From: Caprella mutica
Lineage: Eukaryota > Arthropoda > Malacostraca > Amphipoda > Caprellidae
DNA length: 64,000 nucleotides
Assembly (NCBI GenBank): GCA_947561585.1
Contig: CANNZV010000123.1
Span: forward strand, 744,001-808,000
Direction of reading: 5' to 3'
Shown here: one piece after another, positions 1-11,154 of the stretch
How the letters are laid out: every line of letters starts with the position of its first letter
Position numbering within the stretch: position 1 is the stretch's first letter
Notes under the pieces: model-generated
What the model saw: the letters and a program-made list of their open reading frames with translations, nothing else
Told to the model about the DNA's origin: nothing
Databases searched by the model: none
Translations under genes and position numbers: made by a program

Positions 1-898
1 CACAAAACACTTCGTCTTGTATTTGCATACAGCACAAATATCTCACATCATTAAAATAACCAAAGGAATAACATTAATCACATTCTGGCATAATTTACCG
101 TTCCGAAAGTCTGACAAGAAATTCCTTGGATTAGGTTTCATTTTCTTCATACGTTTGCCAGTCGGAGGAGTTAAAATCCACGGATAGTCTGTTATAGTCG
201 ATTACGGTAAATAAGTACCTATCCTATTTTATCTTAAAATATTACGTATATTCTGTAGCAATCAGGTCCGACGAATGGCTAAATGTCTAGTATTGAATTT
301 TAATTTAATCATATTATTGCTATCGCTGAAATTACATTATTTTTATCTTGAAACACAAAACGAAAGTCAATTTTGTTAAAAAGTTACTCTTTGTCGGAAA
401 GTGTTTCCTTAAATTCTTAAACTTTAGATATTTACATCGTATTCATAAAACAACAAATAATTTGAATTTTCTACTTATTCAACGTCTCTTGAAATTTAAT
501 TATATAATTATTTGTTCTTGAATTAATTAATCGATATTCAATTTGATTGTTTAAAACAATGTAAAGTATTTGAAAAGATTGTTATGCAATTAATAACGTT
601 ATATAAAAATTTATAAATCATAACCTCAATTTAATAAACTAATCAGAAAAATCTTATTCTAACTTAACTAAATGTTTTTTTTTCCATTTTATTCATACAA
701 AATCTATCTATTTTTCACGTAACATTTTGTAATTCAAAAATTCGACAGCTTACATTTTTCATTTGAATAATAACAATTCCTCAACTTCACGCTACTTCAA
801 ATTTCAAATGAAGATGAAGAGATTTAATAACAGTTAGACGAAGTGAAGTTCAAATGATATTATAGACAAGAAATCAAATTGTGAATACTAACTTAAAA
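1..898. other. AT-rich non-coding DNA
   Basis: No open frame, RNA gene or array is visible. A short stretch near 180-225 (GATTACGGTAAATA) resembles the dispersed repeat family described at 28740, 36345 and 44040. The rest is low-complexity AT-rich sequence. Confidence 0.6.
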
Positions 899-1375
899 TG
901 GTTAGAATACTGATTAAGAAAAGTTTAAATGCTGGTCTTGAAAGGTTCAAATGCTGGTCTTGAAAGGTTCAAATGCTGGTCTTGAAAGGTTCGAATACTG
1001 ATGTAGAAAGGTTCGATTGTTGGCTTTGAAAGGTTCGAATGCTGGACTTGAAAGGTTCGAATACTGATGTAGAAAGGTTCAAATGCTGGTCTTGAAAGGT
1101 TCAAATGCTGGTATTGAAAAGTTCAAATGCTGGTCTTGAAAGGTTCGAATACTGATGTAGAAACGTTCGAGTGTTGGCCTCGAAAGGTTCGAATGCTGGT
1201 TAAGAAATGTTCGATACTGATCTAGAAAGGTTTAAATACTGATGTAGAAAGATTTGAATACTGATCTAGAAAGATTTGAATACTGATCTAGAAAGATTTG
1301 AATACAGATCTAGAGAAGTTCGAATAAAGGTCTAGAAAGGTTAAACACAGATCTAGAGACGTTCGAATCTTGATT
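899..1375. repeat. Tandem array, 22-bp unit, about 21 copies
   Basis: The unit core is AGGTTCAAATGCTGGTCTTG plus two A. The first half of the array alternates units reading AAATGCTGGTCTTG and GAATACTGATGTAG, which hints at dimeric homogenisation. From about 1220 the units become AGATTTGAATACTGATCTAG-like and then decay towards 1375. The array is non-coding. Confidence 0.92.
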
Positions 1376-1982
1376 TTTATTTGGTTACGTTTTTTGAATA
1401 TTTAAAACCGGAAAAAAGTTAAACTGTAACAATTTTTGTTTTGTTTCACAAGACATTGATGGATTCCATTTGTTATAGCAGTATTTGTTTGCATTTCAAA
1501 TTATCATTAATAAAACTCTTCAAATACCATTCAGAACCTACACCCATTAGCTCATGAATGGCCTCTGGAAAGTAATGGAATAACTGGTTATCGCAAGAGC
1601 AGGAGACAGTACCAACAGTGTGAGTAAGGTGGTGAGAAAATATAGCAAGTGATTGACGGAAACACAAAAAAGAGGAAATGACAAATTTCAAGGGATTCAA
1701 TTTGTAAAGCACTAATATTTTCCATTCATATGTGAATGCATAGGAATTGTTGTGTGCAGTGCATTTCAATGATAGAATGTAGTGAAGTACATCTATAAAT
1801 ATCATAGCCAATGGCAATTGAAAATTATTACCACAGTATCATTTGCTAGGTATTTGAGTATCAAATAATAGTATAACAAACTACTAGGAACATATTTCAT
1901 GTTTACTCATAGATTACTAAACAGTATTTTTTATCACCAGAAGTATTATATTGACTAAAAATCACTGCATGATTAACTATCT
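1376..1982. other. Unassigned segment with one unrecognised open frame
   Basis: The minus strand is open over 1473-1817 (114 codons), and base composition at 1510-1770 is less AT-biased than the flanks. The peptide includes FPEAIHELMGVGSEW and a cysteine pair, but I recognise no family. There is no clear splice acceptor, promoter or homologous copy. It could be a decayed mobile-element exon or chance. Confidence 0.3.
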
Positions 1983-2010
1983 GAGAAAAGAGTCACCGTG
2001 ATGATGTACT
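1983..2010 (-). repeat. Isolated inverted unit of the 32-bp satellite
   Basis: These 28 bases are the reverse complement of the unit that makes up the array at 3071-3887, including the variant reading CACGGTGACTC. It lies about 1 kb upstream of the array in opposite orientation. Confidence 0.85.
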
Positions 2011-3070
2011 TAATAAAAAAATATAATGCAGATGCTAGTTTTACTAATATCAGTTTTCCATTACCCAATAGTTTCATATTTTTTTTTAAATTTTGAAACA
2101 TCCTCACATTTTTTTGGGGGAATGTGAATTATGTAAACTGTGAAAAAAAAATCAATCAAATATTCACTTTTCTTTGACTGTAGAGGATAATAAAAAATTC
2201 CTATGTATTGTGGTTGATATGAAAAATTAGCACAATCAACATCCTTTCAACAAAAGGTTTTGAATGACTGTACAACCTGTCACATGAATGGATTTACTGG
2301 GATAAAAATGTTCCACGTCCAGTTGCCTCATTGTCTGCTTATTAGATCTGAAAGAGTTGGTATGTTTTGTGCTGAGGAACATGCCATGCTTTCACTGCCA
2401 GACACACCATAGGCTGGTGAATGGCGTGGCTCAGCATCGCATTACAATGCCCATGCAGTCGCAGACTTGCAATTGCCGATAACCAGCATTCGATGAGAAA
2501 AAGATGATTTAATTATGTTGATAATTGAACAATTCTATGTAAATCTAACCAAAGATCTAACCATTTCTAGTTTATCATCTGTCATAGGACATGCCAGACG
2601 AAGCTGTCAGAGGTTAAGATATTTTACGATAAAAAACGATCAATATTTACCGTAATATACGGTCTGTGGACTGTAGATTGTTAGACTGGGTGCTCTCGTG
2701 TTCGCATAACTGATGGATGGTTAGTCTGAGGTATGGCTATTCACTTGCCTCAAAGGAGAACTTACTAATGAAAAATTGATTGCCTTCCTTCTTTACCATC
2801 ACCTTTTGATGCGTTTGTGTCGCAATGCATAGAGGGATGCATAGTAAATGAAATAGGGTTCATAATAACGTGTACAGTCAGAGAAAAGTGTATCTGTGAT
2901 GGTTTTTTCACCGTTTACTACTTCCACATATAAAAAAAAAACTTTACTTATTGCAATGCTTGACTACAGTTTGAAATGGTTCTGTGTACTAGACAACGAA
3001 TCTGTAAGATTTGAGAATAATAGGAAATTAGAAATAATGTAATTTAGAAATTAGAATTGCACAGAGTTTG
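2011..3070. other. Non-coding segment with dispersed-repeat and hairpin pieces
   Basis: Positions 2371-2435 can form an imperfect hairpin. Its arms begin GCTGAG and end CTCAGC, with further pairing of TGCCAT/ATGGCG and CCAG/CTGG. Positions 2610-2680 hold an inverse copy of the dispersed repeat with core GGTAAATATTGATCG. Positions 2880-2910 resemble a decayed satellite unit (GAGAAAAGTG). No coding frame is recognised. Confidence 0.45.
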
Positions 3071-3887
3071 TTTTCTCTGATAGTACATCATCACAGTGAC
3101 TCTTTTCTCTGATAGTACATCATCACGGTGACTCTTTTCTCTGATAGTACATCATCACAGTGACTCTCTTCTCTGATAGTACATCGTCACAGTAACTCTT
3201 TTCTCTGATAGTACATCGTCACAATGACTCTTTTCTCTGATAGTACATCATCACATTGACTCTTTTCTCTGATAGTACATCATCACAGTGACTCTTTTCT
3301 CTGATAGTACATCATCACAGTGACTCTTTTCTCTGATAGTACATCGTCACAATGACTCTTTTCTCTGATAGTACATCATCACGGTGACTCTTTTCTCTGA
3401 TAGTACATCATCACAGTGACTCTTTTCTCTGATAGTACATCATCACAGTGACTCTCTTCTCTGATAGTACATCGTCACAGTAACTCTTTTCTCTGATAGT
3501 ACATTATCATAGTAACTCTTTTCTCTGATAGTACATCATCACAGTGACTCTTTTCTCTGATAGTACATCATCACAGTGACTCTTTTCTCTGATAGTACAT
3601 CATCAAAGTGACTCTTTTCTCTGATAGTACATCGTCACAATGACTCTTTTCTCTGATAGTACATCATCACAGTGACTCTTTTCTCTGATAGTACATCATC
3701 ACAGTGACTCTTTTCTCTGATAGTACATCATCACAGTGACTCTTTTCTCTGATAGTACATCGTCACAATGACTCTTTTCTCTGATAGTACATCATCACAG
3801 TGACTCTTTTCTCTGATAGTACATCATCACAGTGACTCTTTTCTCTGATAGTACATCATCACAGTGACTCTTTTTTCCGATAGTATA
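3071..3887. repeat. Tandem array, 32-bp unit, about 25 copies
   Basis: The unit contains TCTCTGATAGTACATCATCA followed by CAGTGACTCTTT. Two subtypes recur in blocks, ATCATCACAGTGAC and ATCGTCACAATGAC, so multi-unit segments were duplicated together. Identity between units is high. A single inverted unit lies at 1983 and two related units at 43580. Confidence 0.95.
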
Positions 3888-5624
3888 TAATGATGTATTA
3901 ATAATTATACTGGAAAAGTATCTAAATAAATAGAATAATTATCAAATATATTTATTATTGCATTTTTATCAGATTCGAACATAAAAGTGACCTATTCAAT
4001 TGCAATTGTCTTGTTTGTTTAGTTTCAATTATATCGCTTTCTTTGTATTCCAGCAATGTACAATTAACATCATGAAATATTGAGATTTATTTCAAATAGT
4101 AGAAATTATGGATTTAATTCAGATATGATTAAAAGAAAATATTTATACAATACTTTTAAATTACCTTCAATTACCACACACAATGTTAAGTTAAATTCAC
4201 TTTACAATTGAATGTAGTGTATTAATATCCGTAGATTATTGCTATCAGACAGTATTAAACTATTCAGTGAGAATGAGAACAGTTTGACCATATAGTACTT
4301 TGTGGTTTTGCCTTCAAAAAGTGCTTTAGTAAGTATTTTAAATAATCAATTACACAGAAATGAAGCGAGTAAATATTTACTTATTGTTTATTCGAATATA
4401 GAGAATTATTTCCCGTAGACTATTGTTATCATATATCATTAATTTTTCGTTTATTGAAAAACATAATAATTAATGAGAGTGATGAGTAAATTATTTCATA
4501 CAATACATTTAAGTTTTGGAAATTCAGAACATTATGTGCAACCTTACATAATGAAATAAATCCTTTTTTTATAACTAATTCTTAGTTAGTAGGCTATTTA
4601 GCATTATAGTAGTACTACTCACTGAAATATTGACATTTTAACTGTATTTTTCCTTTTACCACTAATCTATAGAATTAAGTAGGAGTTCCCTCTGATGAGT
4701 GGGCGTGGTGTGTTTCCCCTCATATCCAATCAGAGGGCACCTTACCCTCAAACTCCTCCTATCAAACTAATGCCCCGCCCCTCATTGACCAGCACCAGTA
4801 ATGCTTTTTAACGAGAAAGTTATAAATTCGAAATAGGTAATTAGCGAATATACCCTGCAAATAGCACTATCACAAAGTTTATAACTTTTTTATAATGAAG
4901 TTAAATCAAAAATGACTATAACTCATGTTTACCTAATAAAATTACTAAAACTAAATATATTTTCTATATATAATACATTTGAAATTATCTATATAATGCC
5001 AGTATAGTTTAAATAGTATATTTATATTAAGTGAAATTAATCTATAAATTGGTTAAACATTTATGTGATTCTATGTTCATCACTCACATATTCATTTTGC
5101 CACTCACTAGATGGCGCCACTCACCTGATATTCACATTTGCAAACATAGGGTGCTAAATACTTTAACTCACTTTGAACACAATTGGCAATATTGACTACT
5201 ATTGTTTTTCCTATCATTTGTGTTCTGTTCTCTGAAAAGTAAATAAGATTGTATTCTTGTTGGATTGTTAAGAAATTTTAAATTAATTAATTAATTATCA
5301 GATTGGATTAGATATATCATTAATTAATAATTAATTATAATACTTTCCATTCTATTCTACATAGTTCATAACTTCTTTGATTGTTTTCAGCCTGTAGACT
5401 AAATGTCATTATTTCTGGATAATGGACTTTGCAATTTCCAATAATTTTCAAATCCCCTAATTTCAGTTTTAAGAAATGAAAACTTTTCCATCCGTGGAAA
5501 TGCTGCAGATTTCCTCAGCACTTAACAAGCAAAAAATAAATTACATCACAATGAGTTATTATTGAGGTAAAAAGATAATTCATCAACCTTTAATCAATTA
5601 GATAAACTTCACATAAAGTACATG
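3888..5624. other. AT-rich segment containing one GC-rich island
   Basis: This is mostly low-complexity AT DNA, including AATTAATTAATTAATT near 5280. The only compositional break is 4681-4800, annotated separately. No open frame longer than about 60 codons or recognisable product is seen. Confidence 0.55.
4681..4800. promoter_or_regulatory. GC-rich island with GC-box and CCAAT motifs, strongly self-complementary
   Basis: Within 120 bases the sequence carries GGGCGTGG (4701-4708), CCAAT (4726-4730) and CCCCGCCC (4773-4780), amid DNA that is otherwise strongly AT-rich. CCCTCTGAT (4688-4696) pairs perfectly with ATCAGAGGG (4729-4737). AGGAGTT (4681-4687) pairs with AACTCCT (4751-4757). The motifs fit a promoter or enhancer core, but the hairpin would equally fit a small inverted-repeat transposon. 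No transcript can be traced from it. Confidence 0.3.
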
Positions 5625-7805
5625 GAGTGTGCTCTAAGGACTACACTGAGTGTGCTCTAAAGACTACACTGAGTGTGCTCAAAGGACTACACTGAGTGTG
5701 CTCTAAAGACTACACTGAGTGTGCTCTAAAGACTACACTGAGTGTGCTCTAAGGACTACACTGAGTGTGCTCTAAAGACTACACTGAGTGTGCTCTAAAG
5801 ACTACACTGAGTGTGCTCTAAAGACTACACTGAGTGTGCTCTAAAGACTACACTGAGTGTGCTCTGAAGACTACACTGAGTGTGCTCTAAAGACTACACT
5901 GAGTGTGCTCTGAAGACTACACTGAGTGTGCTCTAAAGACTACACTGAATGTGCTCTGAAGACTACACTGAGTGTGCTCTAAAGACTACACTGAGTGTGA
6001 TCTGAAGACTACACTGAGTGTGCTCTAAAGACTACACTGAGTGTGCTCTGAAGACTACACTGAGTGTGCTCTAAAGACTACACTGAGTGTGCTCTGAAGA
6101 CTACACTGAGTGTGCTCTAAGGACTACACTGAGTGTGCTCTAAGGACTACACTGAGTGTGCTCTAAAGACTACACTGAGTGTGCTCTAAAGACTACACTG
6201 AGTGTGCTCTAAAGACTACACTGAGTGTGCTCTGAAGACTACACTGAGTGTGCTCTAAAGACTACACTGAGTGTGCTCTGAAGACTACACTGAGTGTGCT
6301 CTAAAGACTACACTGAGTGTGCTCTGAAGACTACACTGAGTGTGCTCTAAGGACTACACTGAGTGTGCTCTAAGGACTACACTGAGTGTGCTCTAAAGAC
6401 TACACTGAGTGTGCTCTAAAGACTACACTGAGTGTGCTCTAAAGACTACACTGAGTGTGCTCTGAAGACTACACTGAGTGTGCTCTAAAGACTACACTGA
6501 GTGTGCTCTGAAGACTACACTGAGTGTGCTCTAAAGACTACACTGAATGTGCTCTGAAGACTACACTGAGTGTGCTCTAAAGACTACACTGAGTGTGATC
6601 TGAAGACTACACTGAGTGTGCTCTAAAGACTACACTGAGTGTGCTCTGAAGACTACACTGAGTGTGCTCTAAAGACTACACTGAGTGTGCTCTGAAGACT
6701 ACACTGAGTGTGCTCTAAGGACTACACTGAGTGTGCTCTAAGGACTACACTGAGTGTGCTCTAAAGACTACACTGAGTGTGCTCTAAAGACTACACTGAG
6801 TGTGCTCTAAAGACTACACTGAGTGTGCTCTGAAGACTACACTGAGTGTGCTCTAAAGACTACACTGAGTGTGCTCTGAAGACTACACTGAGTGTGCTCT
6901 AAAGACTACACTGAGTGTGCTCTGAAGACTACACTGAGTGTGCTCTAAAGACTACACTGAGTGTGCTCTGAAGACTACACTGAGTGTGCTCTAAAGACTA
7001 CACTGAGTGTGATCTGAAGACTACACTGAGTGTGCTCTAAAGACTACACTGAGTGTGCTCTGAAGACTACACTGAGTGTGCTCTAAAGACTACACTGAGT
7101 GTGCTCTGAAGACTACACTGAGTGTGCTCTAAAGACTACACTGAGTGTGATCTGAAGACTGCACTGAGTGTGCTCTAAAGACTACACTGAGTGTGCTCTG
7201 AAGACTACACTGAGTGTGCTCTAAAGACTACACTGAGTGTGCTCTAAAGACTACACTGAGTGTGCTCTGAAGACTACACTGAGTGTGCTCTAAAGACTAC
7301 ACTGAGTGTGATCTGAAGACTACACTGAGTGTGCTCTAAAGACTACACTGAGTGTGATCTGAAGACTACACTGAGTGTGCTCTGAAGACTACACTGAGTG
7401 TGCTCTGAAGACTACACTGAGTGTGCTCTAAAGACTACACTGAGTGTGCTCTGAAGACTACACTGAGTGTGCTCTAAAGACTACACTGAGTGTGATCTGA
7501 AGACTACACTGAGTGTGCTCTAAAGACTACACTGAGTGTGATCTGAAGACTACACTGAGTGTGCTCTGAAGACTACACTGAGTGTGCTCTAAAGACTACA
7601 CTGAGTGTGATCTGAAGACTACACTGAGTGTGCTCTAAAGACTACACTGAGTGTGCTCTGAAGACTACACTGAGTGTGCTCTAAAGACTACACTGAGTGT
7701 GCTCTGAAGACTACACTGAGTGTGCTCTAAAGACTACACTGAGTGTGATCTGAAGACTACACTGAGTGTGCTCTAAAGACTACACTGAGTGTGATCTGAA
7801 GACTG
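5625..7805. repeat. Tandem array, 23-bp unit, about 95 copies, with higher-order repeats
   Basis: The unit core is TGTGCTCTAAAGACTACACT. Units differ at a few fixed positions: CTCTAAAGAC, CTCTGAAGAC, CTCTAAGGAC and GATCTGAAGAC. Much of the array alternates the first two, giving a 46-bp dimer. Rare markers recur at exact multiples of 23: a TGAATGTG variant at 5943 and 6541 (598 bp, 26 units), and paired AAGGAC units at 6121, 6351 and 6719 (230 and 368 bp). Large blocks were therefore duplicated recently. The array is non-coding because 23 is not a multiple of three. Confidence 0.96.
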
Positions 7806-8187
7806 CTTTGTGTGTGTCCTTATGACTCTAATAAAGTAAATAATCATAAAATAATCTGTTGAAAATTCTTTCAAAGAAACGTATGGAATCAACATCTTGA
7901 TATATCGACGTTCAATTCTGTCAATATTGTTAACAGTTAACCTCACTAAGTAATTACATTTAGTTAAAAGACCTATTGTTGTGAGACTGATAAATTGAAA
8001 TTTTCTGTATTAAAGTCACAAGCAATCAGGTGCCATCAGATATTAATGTCTGTATTAGTTCATATTCCACACGTGAAAACAATATTAGTTTGTTAGTTCG
8101 GCCATATGACCACTCAATATAGTGGGGTTATATAGATTTTCTGAAATGTACTCTTGTTTAAATATTAAATTGTATCATCAAAGCCAT
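7806..8187. other. Spacer between the 23-bp array and the foldback element
   Basis: AT-rich, with no open frame, RNA or repeat that I can support. Confidence 0.5.
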
Positions 8188-9207
8188 CTACATCATTTTA
8201 CAGTCGAATTAAAAAACATCAACATCAAATTAAAAAAGCTCAAATTCAATTAAAATAGATCAAATTCAAATTAAAATAAGTCAAGTTCAAATTAAAAAAG
8301 ATCAATCAATTTAAAATAAATCAAATTCAATTTAAAATAGTAATTATTCATATTAAAATAAATCAAATTAAAATAAAAACAAAATTAATAATAATGAATA
8401 TCTTCAATTTACGATTTTTCATATCAACAGAACACAGACTGCGTTATTTAAAAGAGAAAATCGATGACGTAATTCCAAACATCACTCCATTTCTGTGCAT
8501 ATAGGCATATAATCACGAGCAGAAACACTTCACAAATTTTCTTGCTCATTAAAATTTGTCATTGAATGACATCACACCAACTAATGATGATACAGTTGAT
8601 TACAACCATCATTATGCAACATTGGCAAGGAACAATAAGCAACCTTTGGTACCTACCATGAGCTTTGGTGCCTACCATAAGTTTCAGTACCTAGTACGTA
8701 CCTACCAAGAGCTTCAGTACTTACCATGAGCTTTGGTACCTACCATGTGCAAGTACCAAAAAGCTTACTGGCCCTAATAATTCTTCAAATTGTTTTTTGC
8801 TTCATGAAAATTATAATTTGTATTCTTTAAAATTAAACAAAATCTGAAATTTTATATAATCTACGTAACACTTACATTAATTAAAAAATGAATAATCGCT
8901 TCAATAAGTGAAAAAATTCGTAAATTGAAGATATTCATTATTATTAATTTTGTTTTAATTTGAATTCGATGTATTTTAATATGAATACTAACTATTTTAG
9001 ATTGAATTTGATTAATTTTAAATTGAATTTGATTTATTTTAAATTGAATTTGATTTATTTTAAATTGAATTTGATTTATTTTATATTGATTGATGTTTTT
9101 TAATTTGAACTTGATTTATTTTAATTTGATTGTCATCTTTTTTAAATCGATTTGATCTTTTTTAATTTGATGTTGATGTTATTTAATTTGACCGTAAAAT
9201 GGTGTAG
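8188..9207. mobile_element. Foldback-type element with long, internally repetitive inverted arms
   Basis: The left arm (8188-8425) and right arm (about 8900-9207) are inverted copies. The ends read CTACATCATTTTACAGTC and, on the minus strand, CTACACCATTTTACGGTC. The inner ends both contain AATGAATATCTTCAATTTAC on opposite strands. Between these, each arm holds several roughly 20-bp degenerate units (AAATTCAATTAAAATAGATC type); the right arm has more of them. The spacer of about 470 bp has no open frame but carries a small tandem repeat (8641-8750). This layout matches Foldback-class DNA elements. The target duplication is not resolvable. Confidence 0.8.
8641..8750. repeat. Degenerate tandem repeat in the foldback spacer
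   Basis: About five copies of a roughly 20-bp unit related to AGCTTTGGTACCTACCATG, with GTGCC and GTACTT variants. It lies wholly inside the loop of the foldback element. Confidence 0.8.
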
Positions 9208-9506
9208 TGGAAAGAATGATCATAATTATAATATTATACCAATTTGGTAAATTTCAATATAGGTATTGAAATTTTCCATTTCTAGAATGTGACTAACTTA
9301 TATGATTATTTGTTGTTATTAAAAAATAAAGTTTGAATATTTCTTTTAAATTTTTTAAATTTTACTTATTTACGAAGATTTTCTACTTTATTTAAGTTTG
9401 TTGATTGGATATGATCTTAACTAAAATTTCATTTTAGCCAAAGTTCATTAATTCTCAGCTCAAGAATCACTTGGAATGACCACCATAGTAACTTGCAACC
9501 TCTAGA
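9208..9506. other. AT-rich spacer
   Basis: Nothing recognisable between the foldback element and the next array. Confidence 0.5.
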
Positions 9507-10112
9507 GTACTTCTATCTAGTCACTGCAGTACTTCTCTATGGTCACTGCAGTACTTCTCTATGGTCACTGCAGTACTTCTCTATGGTCACTGCAGTACTT
9601 CTCTATGGTCACTGCAGTACTTCTCTATGGTTACTGCAGTACTACTCTATGGTCACTGCAGTACTTCTCTATGGTCACTGCAGTACTTCTCTAAGGTCAC
9701 TGTAGTACTTCTCTATGGTCACTGCAGTACTTCTCTATGGTCACTGTAGTACTACTCTATGGTCACTGTAGTACTTCTCTATGGTCACTGCAGTACTTCT
9801 CTATGGTCACTGTAGTACTTCTCTATGGTCACTGTAGTACTTCTCTATGGTCACTGTAGTACTTCTCTATGGTCACTGTAGTACTTCTCTATGGTCACTA
9901 CAGTACTTCTCTATGGTCACTGCAGTACTTCTCTATGGTCACTGCAGTACTTCTCTATGTTCACTGCAGTACTACTCTATGGTCACTGCAGTACTTCTCT
10001 ATGGTCACTGCAGTACTTCTCTATGGTCACTGCAGTACTTCTCTATGTTCACTGCACTACTTCTCTATGGTCACTGCAGTACCTCTCTATGGTCACTGTA
10101 GTACTTCTCTAT
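9507..10112. repeat. Tandem array, 22-bp unit, about 27 copies
   Basis: The unit core is TACTTCTCTATGGTCACTGC plus AG. Variants swap CTGCAG for CTGTAG, and CTTCTC for CTACTC. Because 22 modulo 3 is 1, all forward frames run through the array without stops, giving several overlapping open frames of 60-90 codons. These are repeat artefacts. CTGCAG sites occur in most units. Confidence 0.95.
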
Positions 10113-10851
10113 TATGATGGACTGTGTAGGATAAGCTGCATAGGAGAAGAAATGAGAGAATCCAAATAATTTTTTGGAGGAGAAAATGAGACACTTGAGA
10201 GAATAAATCTGAGGCGTGAAGTAGGCTATCTGCAATTATTTTGAGTGATTGCCCAGCAGTGTAAAATCGCATTGCTTTGCCTGCAAATGGTGCTAAATCG
10301 TAGACAGACGGTGATGTTAGTTCCCTTAGAGAAACATTATTGTAGTTGGTCAGGTGATTTAGAATCTTGTAACTCCCGATTGTGAGGCAGAGAACTGAGA
10401 CTGGTTGAGTTTAACATTTGTTGAAACTTAACTTACACTGTGTGGACACTCTATGGATTTGTTTCAATATTGTCTAACTTATTGCAAAAACTTGCACTGT
10501 GTAGACGGGGCTTTAGGTTACCTGATGGATAAGAATAATGGGTGGTGATATGCCCAGCAAATGGTGTTAAATCGAAGCAGACGGTGATATTTGAACACAT
10601 TCATTACCGGGTAATTGGTCTGATAATAACTACAGTGGGCAATGATCGCATTATAACTTTAGTTGTTAAATTAATGACTTGTGATAGTAAGGGAAATAAA
10701 GCTGCTCACTCAGTAGCTTCTAATGGTCATACTGATTGATAGCTACCAAATTGTATGGTTTGCAGTTATTAATAGTGTGCCATAATGTATTTGATAGATA
10801 CAGTAAAGTATGAGAGAGGATAATTAACTCCTGTTACAACTCACACTTATA
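10113..10851. other. Non-coding segment with a local direct duplication
   Basis: Positions about 10280-10318 and 10552-10592 are diverged direct copies, both reading GCAAATGGTG, then TAAATCG, then AGACGGTGAT. Positions near 10433 and 10490 share CACTGTGT followed by GAC, another short repeated piece. This is probably transposon debris. The open frame at 10542-10739 covers one copy and is not recognised. Confidence 0.4.
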
Positions 10852-11154
10852 ACAATCGAAAGAGTGTGGACATGTCTCGCACCTACTTCACCTAATATAT
10901 TTGAGGTCATTTGCAGTTAAATTGTGTTCACTGTAATTCATGCAGATTAGATTAATTAAAAAATATTAAGTTGTTATAAAAAAAATACGTCATCTACCAC
11001 AAAATGACATATAATCTATCCCACCTGCATAGGTTACGGCGAAAACAGCTTAACTGAAAACCACCAATCAAATTACCAAAGTTAGTCGAAAAATATTTTC
11101 AATACAACAAAAACTACAAGAAGTGCGAGACATGTCCAACATTTATTCGATTGT
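10852..11154. mobile_element. Short non-autonomous DNA element (MITE), about 300 bp
   Basis: The ends are inverted over about 33 bases. The left end reads ACAATCGAAAGAGTG then GGACATGTCTCGCACCTACT. The right end, on the minus strand, reads ACAATCGAATAAATGTTGGA and then CATGTCTCGCACTTCTTG. A flanking TA on each side would fit a TA target duplication. The inside has no open frame. Its inner part (ACCTGCAT, then GTTACGGCGAAAACAGCTTA) recurs at about 25810-25885, which supports a dispersed family. Confidence 0.65.

Noticed and set aside
899..7805. Possible CRISPR arrays
   Set aside because: These are contiguous tandem repeats without unique spacers, in a eukaryotic sequence without cas genes.
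9493..10169. Several overlapping plus-strand frames of 60-90 codons
   Set aside because: All lie within the 22-bp array; the three frames encode the same peptide series in shifted register.
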